DNA of 64,000 nt from Plasmodiophora brassicae. Taxonomy: Eukaryota > Endomyxa: Phytomyxea > Phytomyxea > Plasmodiophorida. The notes under the pieces are model-generated. The model was not told the DNA's origin, did no database searches, and worked only from the letters and a program-made list of their open reading frames with translations. Position numbers and translations under genes: made by a program. The stretch lies in contig CP145425.1 of assembly GCA_036867785.1 (NCBI GenBank), positions 248,001 through 312,000 on the forward strand. The letters are read 5' to 3'. Below, in pieces: positions 56,744 to 64,000 of this stretch (position 1 is its first letter; each line of letters starts with the position of its first letter).

Positions 56744-59700
56744 ATGGGGCTGTGGCGGTCATCTCGGGTGACCCGCGTTCAGCTGGCCGTCGATGAGGCG
56801 TCGGCGTCGACGACGTTGGCGGCGCTGGACGGCCTGGTCCACCTGATCGATTTGAACCGGGGTGAGGTTGTCGTGCCGGAGTTTGCGATGGGTTGGAAGC
56901 GCAGGGCGATGGCCTGCGGTGGGCTGATGGCCCGGCTGGACGCGATCGGGAAGCTCATGGTAGATTACGATGTTGTACTTCCGGACCTACTTCATCATGA
57001 TGATGCTATGGCGACGATCGAGACCTGCGACTCGATCCAGACGAAGTTGCTCGCTGTTGAAACCGATCTGAAACATCATACCGACGTGCTCGTTCACCTT
57101 GAGAGCGATATTGAGCGATTGCTCGAACGGGTCTCCGTCCTGGCCTTGTGCCAGGCCATTGACCAGAACGAACGCACTGCCGACCTGGTTGACATCCGTC
57201 AGCATAGCGGCGAATCAGGCGGAACGCTCAGGTAACGCCTTGGCTCAGTTGAACATACGCTGTGCTGACGAGCACGTCTGCACAGTCGTGTTTGCGGCTG
57301 CATTACGCAAGCCGATCGTGCGCATCTGGAACGGATGATCTTCCGAGCGTCTCGAGGCAACGCGCATGCTCTGTTTGACCTGGACCGCCCCGTTCAGACT
57401 GAAAATTTGTTGGAAAACATGGTTGGGGCCTCTATCTGTCGGCGCTACCTCGCGTGATAATACTACTGCTATAGAATGGACGGTCGAAGCGGCAGCCACA
57501 AAGCAGACGCGTCGCATTCTGCGTATTTGTCGTTGGTCGACTTATGGAGCTGAAGGTCCGTCACTTGGTCTCCCTGGTGGGCGCTCTCCACGAGTATGTC
57601 TATCGTATTCTGGGACGATGTGTTGCCCGTTTATCAACCATGTAATCTCAGAGTCCCGAATCCAGAGTCGTGGTCCAGTGAAATTCAGGAAGTTATCGAC
57701 GAAATCCGCGATGCAGTGGAAGTCGTCCGTGCAACCCGGAACCATATCACGACACTGCTCGAAACTGTTGCCGACAGTTCGTTCCAGTCATGGCGCGCGT
57801 CCCTTCGCCGTGAACTGGCTATTAGTCAAGCAATGCAAAGATGTCGTACTTTGAACCACAGCAATTCCAAAACCATACGAATCGAGGGTTGGGTGTTTGA
57901 CATCGACCTCGTTCGGTCGTCGTTAAGCCGAACGGCCCACGATTTGGGTAGGCCCAATATGTTTCTATGCGCTCCGCCCGGTTCCCATGGTTTCAATATG
58001 TTTAGGCATTCCACCTGCGGCACTCCACGTTTTGAACCATTCTGGTGACGATATCATTCCTCCAACGCACTTCCACCTGAACGAGTTCACCTCCATCTTC
58101 CAGAAAATGATTAACACGTACGGTGTCCCTCGTTACCAAGAGGTGACTTCTTGTTGGTCCACATGTTCTCACTCCTCAGTACTCACTGGAACGTTCAGGT
58201 GAACCCTGCTGTATTCACTATAGTCACATTCCCTTTTATGTTTGGTGCAACGAAGTTGAATGTGTCCCATATAACGTTGATCCTAATTATGTCCGATCGT
58301 GTAGGTCAAATGTTCGGCGACGTTGGTCACGGATCTATTATCTTCCTATGTGGCCTCTACCTGGTTTTCCGAGGCCGATCTCTGCCACCCCAGTAGGTTT
58401 CATGATACTCTAGATAGCAGGCACGGCCGCTGAATTTCATGAACGTTCAGGTATGCTGATTTGTACAAGGCTCGATATTTGATTGCAATGATGGGTTTCT
58501 TTGCAATCTATTTCGGTCAGATGCCGTTGGCTATTAGAACATGTTCCCATCATTGACAGCGCTTTAGGCTTAATTTACAATGACATGCTTGGGTTCGGCG
58601 TGCCGCTGTTCGAGTCCGGTTGGTCGTCGGGGCCTGATGGATTGAAACATGGTTCGGTTTATCCGTTTGGGATTGACCCGGCATGGCATGGTTCCGACAA
58701 CGAGCTGCAACTGATGAACTCGATCAAGATGAAAATATCGATAGTGACCGGAATCATCCACATGACCGTTGGTATCTGTCTCTCCGCTGTCAATCATAAG
58801 ACAGTAAGTTTGGAACGCGCAATTGCAACAAATGTGTTGAACCATGTTTCGACAGTTCCAAGACCGGGACGCGCTACTGTGCGAGTTCATTCCACAGATG
58901 CTGTTCCTCTGGGCAACGTTCGGCTACATGGCATTTCTTATCATATTCAAGGTTTGGCGTTTGGCTATGTCCTCCCGCACTTGACTAATGGTGTCAGTAG
59001 GCCTGTTATTCTTGGGATGGCCTCGTTGCCCCATCGATCATTCAGACAACGATCAACCTGTTTGTTGGATCTCCGTACGATCCCATGTTTCGGTATCAAA
59101 GTGTGCTGCACGTGTTTCTACGACTAGTCGCATTTATTTCTGTTCCGGTCATGCTCTTTGGGAAGCCGTACCTGAGGTGGGCCGAGTGTTTCTCGTTTTC
59201 CTCCAGCGCGCCACTGACCGCCCCCTATTCAAAGGTGGCGCAGGCTTAAAACAGCCACTGTTGCCTACCGTCAAGTCGATATGGGCGACCTCGATATTGA
59301 AGTTGAGCTCCAGCCGCTGGCATCGAGCCAGGTGTCGCCTCCAGTAGCATCAAGTTATAGCACAACAGTTGAATCTGCTGATGCTGTCAGCCCGAAACCA
59401 ACGCGTCGGGACCGTGCGGATGAGGTTCGGGTCCCGGTTCCTTACTTCACTGTGCCCTATAATAATATTCGCGCTAGGCCATCGCTGAATCCCTTCTGCA
59501 TCAAGCCATCCACACAATCGAATTCGTGCTAGGCGCTGTTTCCAACACGGCCTCATATCTCAGATTGTGGGCTCTATCGCTCGCTCACGCTCGTACGTCC
59601 GGGGCATAATCCTAGAAACTGGATATGGCTAAAACGTTTCGCAGAGCTCTCTTTGGTCTTTCTGGAGCACATCCTAATTCCCTCGTGGAGCAGCTCTAGC

Positions 59701-59895
59701 GTGATCGTTAACGCCACCGGGTTCTGTATCTGGCTGGGCTCAACGCTTGGTATCCTTTGTGGAATGGACTGCCTGGAATGCTTATTGCATGCTCTACGCC
59801 TACACTGGGTTGAGTTCCAGAGCAAGTTCTTCAAGGCAGACGGTGTTGAATTCGAAGCCTTCTCACTCTCTGCCGACTGGACACGTACGGAATAG
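56744..59895 (+). CDS. V-type proton ATPase subunit a (V0 a)
   Basis: Multi-exon. The start at 56744 gives [19 protein letters not shown], like the family start SLFRSEEMTLAQL. Long cytoplasmic helices follow. Then the membrane part: [105 protein letters not shown] and, spliced at 59583, [18 protein letters not shown]; it ends [20 protein letters not shown]. The Arg in SYLRLW is the essential proton-path residue. The protein acidifies vacuoles or endosomes together with the V0 c-ring. Its size fits the family's roughly 800 residues. Confidence 0.88.
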
Positions 59896-59991
59896 CGAGG
59901 AATTTATTAATTTATCGCAATAACTATTCTATTGGCTCTGGAATCACATGGCGGTCAGTCGTTCGGACTGTTTGTCAGTGTCCGATTCGTG

Positions 59992-60640
59992 ATGCTGCGA
60001 CTAGTGTCTCGTTGCCGTTCTCGGTTTGCTACGTTTGCGACTAAGGTGCCGACGCCACCAACCCAGGAAAAGGCTGGACAGAAAATCGTTCTTCCCGCAG
60101 TGCCCGTTGAAGAACATGTGCCTGATCAGGCACCTGCATCGACCGAACGTTTCCGTCGCAACTCGTTTGACATCATGTCGGGAGCCCAGATAGCGGAAGT
60201 TGAAAGGAGCGTGCCGGGGCGGCCCCGTGTCAGTCTTAAGGGCGGGTTCAAACGAATTGCAGTCGCGTCGCTCAGCTCCGTCGAGGTTACTATAGTGCAA
60301 TTGCAGACGCTTGCATCTGACAGTCCCTCAGTTTTACCCAATGATGCTGTTGTTAACCTCTATTACCACGGGAATGGTTGTGTTCATGATCCAGAACTTG
60401 CTTTGGAACCCGGACGTCAAGATCAGCGCGAAGAGGTCAGTGGGCTTGGGTACTGGATTATGGCTATATTTGCTAAGTCGTATTGCTAACAGGCGATCGG
60501 ACTTCATGCCTCAGGAAGGTGATGAAGAATTTGGACGCTGGTACATGAACAGGCCCCACAGAGTGTATCTAGCCGCTAAAGCCAAGGAGTACATGAGGCG
60601 CAGGGGCCACATTGTTCCTGGGGAACCACGTCAAGTGTAG
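59992..60640 (+). CDS. Mitochondrial MLRQ/B12D-like (NDUFA4-type) protein with long presequence
   Basis: Start MLRLVSRCRSRFATFATK, a clear mitochondrial targeting pattern. Introns 60286-60331 and 60436-60492 restore frame. The conserved part reads FYPMMLLLTSITTGMVVFMI, QNLLWNPDVKISAKR, then EGDEEFGRWYMNRP, which follows B12D/MLRQ proteins (VYPLF...AFQLTRN...NPEVRV...EEGRRYAEH). The N-terminal extension of about 95 residues is unusual for the family. Probably a single-pass inner-membrane subunit of complex I or IV. A second family member lies at 61869. Confidence 0.65.
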
Positions 60641-60789
60641 GCGAGGCTGTTCCGTTGAGTTTCGCAAGGTTGGCCTCGCAACATGCAGTCGACGGCATGG
60701 TCCAACGAAGCGCGTGTGTTATTTTGATAAAATTAAAAGAGTATCGGTCAGCGCCGGCCACGTGTTCCATCGATCGCGCCGATGATTTT

Positions 60790-61049
60790 TCAATACTGAG
60801 GTTTGCGATCCCAAATGGGCGCCTTCTGCTGTTGCATCTTGTCGTAGAAAACGCGTGTCTCCTGCGTCCACCTCCACTGCGCTGTGTAATAACTGCCCGA
60901 GACATCACCAACTTAGCCAGCATCCAGGATATATGTTCGTCGCGTCCTCACATGCTGGACAGCGCCATGCCTATGCCTAGGCCAATGCCCATGTTCCACA
61001 GCAGACTGCCTCGGATCCTTTCACGTGCCCAAGCAGCCAGCAACGCCAT
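60790..61049 (-). CDS. Small COX7a/COX9-like mitochondrial membrane protein
   Basis: Two exons with a 59-nt intron (60893-60951). The spliced product of about 66 residues is MALLAAWARERIRGSLLWNM, GIGLGIGMALSSIYYTAQWR, WTQETRVFYDKMQQQKAPIW. A glycine-zipper helix is followed by W..T..FY, the same pattern as the plus-strand gene at 61268. The glycine repeat also recalls MICOS subunit Mic10, but the tail fits COX better. Divergent from its apparent paralogue, sharing a 218-bp intergenic region. Confidence 0.55.
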
Positions 61050-61267
61050 TGTTGGAATACTGCCTCCGATCCGAATCCGAACCGACTTCGGAATTTCGCA
61101 GAGGCCAGCCCGGCTGGCTGGAGGCACGCGTAGAGCAGTTTCACTTGTGAAACGCGTGCAAAAAACTTGGAAATGCGGGGACCACCTCCCAGTCCCACGT
61201 TTTAGCGTCACAGAAGTTCAGGGTTGAGCGTGGCAGCGGTTCGGCCGTGTCGGCGGGAGTGATCAAG
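61050..61267. promoter_or_regulatory. Likely bidirectional promoter of two paralogous small COX-like genes
   Basis: 218 bases separate the two start codons. No TATA box or other element was identified with confidence; the assignment rests on the divergent layout only. Confidence 0.4.
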
Positions 61268-61511
61268 ATGAGCCTGAAGCACAGCGTGATATTCCAGGGC
61301 TTTGTCGGTATGTGCATCGGGACGGGGTTCGGCCTGTGGTAGGAAGCGGCCGCGCTGCTTGTGTCGCCCCTGCCCGGCGCTGAACCGATGGCGCAGGTGG
61401 AAGATGCGTCAGTGGGAAGCCATTAAGACGTCCCGCACGTACTACCAGAACCTGCAGAAGAAGCTGGTCGAGAATGGCGACCTGCCTGCCGATTTCTTCC
61501 ACAAACACTGA
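61268..61511 (+). CDS. Small COX7a/COX9-like mitochondrial membrane protein
   Basis: Two exons around a 58-nt intron (61339-61396). The product of about 60 residues is MSLKHSVIFQGFVGMCIGTG, FGLWWKMRQWEAIKTSRTYY, then QNLQKKLVENGDLPADFF. One transmembrane helix with small residues, then basic residues and a short helix with YY, as in cytochrome c oxidase subunits VIIa/Cox9. Without splicing the frame stops right after FGLW, so the gene is missed by plain ORF calling. Confidence 0.65.
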
Positions 61512-61519
61512 CTTGACCT

Positions 61520-61855
61520 GTGAAATACATTTGTCCGTCACATCTGCCCCCCGATATCGTATTGTATAGTGGCCCTATCAGACGATCCCTCCGATCTGAC
61601 TGGCATGGGGCATCGGGACGCGTATGTTGCTGCTCCCATCGGTGCTGGACCGGGATTACTCCCTCTGTCGGTTTGTTCGTGGGTGTGGTGACGCATTTTG
61701 CAGGCACTGTGTGGGCCCGAGAGCGAGCCGCTGTGACTGCCCGTCGTCGTTTGGACGCGGCTCGGAAAAACACAGCAAAGGCCATCGGCGGTGTCGACAA
61801 ATCGTGTGTCGGTAGAGAGCTCCCGAAAGAGGCAGCTGCGGTGAGCAGTTGGTGA
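61520..61855 (+). CDS. Hypothetical small membrane protein
   Basis: The frame includes one possible transmembrane helix (SVGLFVGVVTHFAGTVWARE) followed by a basic amphipathic helix RRRLDAARKNTAKA. It lies between two mitochondrial-type genes on the same strand. The first 40 codons look non-coding, so the start is likely downstream or in another exon. Confidence 0.33.
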   Translation: MKYICPSHLPPDIVLYSGPIRRSLRSDWHGASGRVCCCSHRCWTGITPSVGLFVGVVTHFAGTVWARERAAVTARRRLDAARKNTAKAIGGVDKSCVGRELPKEAAAVSSW

Positions 61856-61868
61856 CGGTTGCGGCGCC

Positions 61869-62285
61869 ATGGTCAACATGTTCACCAAATGGATGAGCCA
61901 TCCCGAGGTGCCTGGCCGGGTGTCGACGCGTGTGGCGGCGTGCTGATGGGTGCGTACAGACCTGGCCGATCTTCGGCCTGGCCGGCGGTGCGCTCTGCCT
62001 GGGCACCTTTATGCTGTTCCGAACGGCAACGTTTGCTCCCGATGTCCAGTGCGTTTCGAATACGCCATTGCCGTCGATGTTGCCAGTGACTTTGCGCCAT
62101 ACAGCATCAACCGCGAGGCTCGGGACCAAATTGTTCGGAACAATGTCGAGGAAGGTCAACAGTACTTCGACCATCCGCTTCGCCAGCGGCTGAAGCACGC
62201 CAGCAAGAGCCTGTTCGGCGACTTGAACGAGCGCATGAGCCGACCGGACGCGGAAGCGCCCAAGAAGAAGCACGCCGACCACTAA
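61869..62285 (+). CDS. B12D/MLRQ-family (NDUFA4-type) mitochondrial protein
   Basis: Three exons: MVNMFTKWMSHPE, then TWPIFGLAGGALCLGTFMLF RTATFAPDV (one transmembrane helix), then HINREARDQIVRNNVEEGQQ YFDHPLRQRLK. The two introns (about 51 and 63 nt) are GT-AG and frame-keeping. It follows the B12D pattern PEVYPLF...RN...NPEVRV..NR...EEG.RY..H. Family members are small subunits of respiratory complex I or IV. The tail ends in KKKHADH. Confidence 0.72.
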
Positions 62286-62427
62286 GACGACTTCTACCTC
62301 CCAGGTGGGCGCGACCAGCAGGTCGCGCCCTCGGCAGTAAATCGGTCACGATTCTCGACGCCGCTAGCTGACAATCGTAGCCATAGGTGCCTGAATGGCA
62401 TATGCAATCTCTTTCCAATGTTGCTAG

Positions 62428-62721
62428 TTACGGCTGCGTCGTCGGCGTCTGCTGGCTTGACAAGCGACCATCAGCCCTGCCCGGTATCAGATAGTCTAGG
62501 ACGGGGTCGGGCGCCCCGACCCACTCCAGAAACCGGAAGGACCACGGCTCTGGGATGATGGCCAACGACGCCGGGTACGGCGGGTGCTTGCGGACGAAGA
62601 TCCAGATTGCAAACGGCGAACACACGCCTGTCGCCACGGTCGCGATCCCTATCTTGGTCCGCACGTGCTGCGGCATCGAATGGGGATACATCCAGTACTG
62701 CAACAGCCTAGCGCGCCACAT
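62428..62721 (-). CDS. Hypothetical single-pass membrane protein
   Basis: MYPHSMPQHVRTKIGIATVA and TGVCSPFAIWIFVRKHPPYP form a soluble start, one transmembrane helix and a proline-rich tail with FRFLEWVGAPDPVLDYLIPG. Size and topology match small respiratory-chain subunits, as does its place in this cluster, but I find no diagnostic match. An upstream exon is possible. Confidence 0.45.
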   Translation of the reverse strand: MWRARLLQYWMYPHSMPQHVRTKIGIATVATGVCSPFAIWIFVRKHPPYPASLAIIPEPWSFRFLEWVGAPDPVLDYLIPGRADGRLSSQQTPTTQP

Positions 62722-63012
62722 CGCGCCTCGCTCGACCGCTGTGAATACCTGGCGGAACGCGTCGGTCCGCCGGATTCCGATACCCAGTTCCTGTCGCCGA
62801 AAGAGGGCGCTCGGCTGGTGGTACCATTTCGGGGCACTACTTACGCCGAGACAGTGCTGTCAACTGCAGAGCTGCAATTACAGCTCCGTAGTTGACGAAC
62901 CGGACAGGCACGTTGTTCACTGGTCTGGACTGGTCTGGACCGGATGAGCTCTCAAGTAGTCCGCAAAACGGGGCGGTGGCGGTGGCGGCGGTTGCACCTA
63001 TTTCGATGCCCA
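62722..63012. other. Divergent spacer before ISCA1
   Basis: 291 bases between the starts of the membrane protein (minus) and ISCA1 (plus). Open frames on the minus strand here have Thr/Ala-rich antisense composition and are not called. Confidence 0.4.
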
Positions 63013-63557
63013 ATGCTAACGGCTGTTCTGCGTCGATGTCGAGGGCGTGCGTGGGTGTCGCCCGCGGTGCTGTATAGGGGCCTGTCGGATGAAGCAGCGC
63101 GACGTCGACCTCGTGCACCTAGGCCGGACCCGTTGGTGATCACGGAGCGGGCCGCCCAGCGTCTGGAGGACCTGCTCCGGAGTCGTTCCGATTCGTATGC
63201 GGCGTGTGGGCGACATCAGGGCGCGTCTGATGGTTGAATTAGGCTCGGTGTGCGGATTGGGATCATTCGACGCGGGTGCAATGGGCAATCGTACACGATG
63301 AAATACGCGAACGAGATTGCGCCAACGGACGAAGTCGTCAAGCAGCATGGTAAGGCGGCCAAGGTGCCAACGTGCACGTGGATCGAACCTCATATCCGAC
63401 ATTGACAGGCGTCACTGTTCTCGTTGATGGCAAGGCCCTCATGTTCCTTGTGGGGACCACAATGGACTTTGTCGAAGACGACCTCAAGGCTGAATTTGTA
63501 TTCAACAACCCAAACGTCAAAGGCATGTGTGGATGTGGGGAGAGCTGGTCCTTCTAA
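63013..63557 (+). CDS. ISCA1: Mitochondrial iron-sulfur cluster assembly protein ISCA1
   Basis: Start 63013 gives [20 protein letters not shown], a mitochondrial presequence. Three exons with introns of about 50 nt (GTATGCGG...TTGAATTAG) and 59 nt (GTAAGGCG...TTGACAG). Mature part: [84 protein letters not shown]. The three conserved cysteines (RGCNG and CGCG) are in place. RGCNG-SYT is ISCA1 rather than ISCA2. Role: maturation of mitochondrial 4Fe-4S proteins, which include complex I subunits. The human protein differs little over the core. Confidence 0.88.
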
Positions 63558-63892
63558 GATCCAGTCGGGTGTTCATCTGTCCTCTCCTGCACTTCCCTCT
63601 ACCTTATATATGTAGCTCACGGTATAGACCACTGACATGTCAACCCGGTTTTGCTTATTGTACACGCTGCCATGCATCACTGCATTGCCGGTCGAATCGT
63701 CGCAAGCTGCTACTGTAGAGGCTGTCGTATTCCAGCGGGCGTAGGACGATACGTGCCGTTAGCGACCCACTGTGTCGCTCGTCAGGTTTTCCGACGCGTA
63801 TTCTATTTCGACGCGGAACTCCGTTGGATTGCAGTGACTGCCCAGTGGCCCGTGTGCGTCGTGTGGTTCGTCTCGTGACAGCGGGCAGGGGC
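63558..63892. other. Intergenic, nothing recognised
   Basis: 335 bases between the ISCA1 stop and the next candidate start. Short frames only. Confidence 0.45.
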
Positions 63893-64000
63893 ATGTCGGA
63901 TCTGCCAGTGACGGACGCCGAGCTGGCAGAGGCGTACGGGTTCCACCTGCCGTCGTGCAGCGGTCCGCTCGTGGTCGCTGTGCAGCGCGTTCTGCACTGA
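63893..64000 (+). CDS. Possible first exon of a gene running off the right edge
   Basis: MSDLPVTDAELAEAYGFHLP SCSGPLVVAVQRVLH is an acidic, protein-like N-terminus. A TGA occupies the last three bases, so unless an intron starts earlier this would be a 35-residue peptide. Confidence 0.3.
   Translation: MSDLPVTDAELAEAYGFHLPSCSGPLVVAVQRVLH

Noticed and set aside
60948-61211. MICOS Mic10 subunit
   Set aside because: The glycine-zipper suggested Mic10, but splicing to the next exon gives a tail with aromatic spacing like the neighbouring COX7a-like protein.
1-64000. tRNA or rRNA genes
   Set aside because: I looked for tRNA-like A/B boxes and conserved rRNA stretches and saw none I could support by eye.

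Overview
Eukaryotic nuclear DNA, GC-rich and gene-dense. Genes are cut by many short GT-AG introns; those I could place by protein homology are 46-77 nt long. Cilium genes (ODAD1/CCDC63-like, ENKD1-like) point to a flagellated cell. A MEF2-type MADS factor, a shikimate-kinase/threonine-synthase (THNSL1) fusion, an FGD-type RhoGEF, Gemin7 and FANCJ/RTEL1/BRCA1-like repair proteins suit a unicellular holozoan, a zoosporic fungus or a similar flagellated protist. I cannot name the lineage from sequence alone.

Layout. 1-5.1 kb: a SKP1-ankyrin protein cut by the left edge, a WD40 protein and an outer-dynein-arm docking coiled coil, all minus. 6-13 kb: a RING + two-BRCT (BRCA1-like) gene, a MYND protein, Gemin7-like and ENKD1-like genes, all plus. 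13-28 kb, minus: a longin + roadblock-like protein, a CaMKK-like kinase, a MADS factor, a FANCJ/BRIP1-like helicase that appears to run on into a FAM72-like zinc domain, and two tandem RRM-nucleotidyltransferase (TUTase) genes. 28-36 kb: a four-helix membrane protein beside a 12-bp coding-type minisatellite, a long-chain alcohol oxidase and a DH-PH-FYVE RhoGEF. 36.3-40.9 kb, plus: an RTEL1-like helicase with a C-terminal RING. 40.9-48.2 kb: a repeat island holding a duplicated tail of the THNSL1 gene, decayed Ty3/gypsy material with two large inverted duplications, and a 990-bp TIR DNA transposon. 48.3-50.6 kb: THNSL1. 52.8-53.5 kb: a Copia relic. 53.8-64 kb: an HSL-type lipase, a His/Asp-rich protein, V-ATPase subunit a, and a cluster of small mitochondrial genes (two MLRQ/B12D-like, two divergent COX7a/COX9-like, ISCA1).

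Themes. Three genome-maintenance genes (BRCA1-like, FANCJ-like, RTEL1-like) lie within 35 kb; in animals FANCJ is the BRCA1-associated helicase. The last 4 kb is enriched for mitochondrial respiratory-chain and Fe-S assembly proteins. The strongest candidate for something new is the predicted FANCJ-FAM72 fusion; the SKP1-ankyrin and longin-roadblock combinations are also unusual. Exon joins were inferred by eye from protein homology and GT/AG sites, not from RNA.
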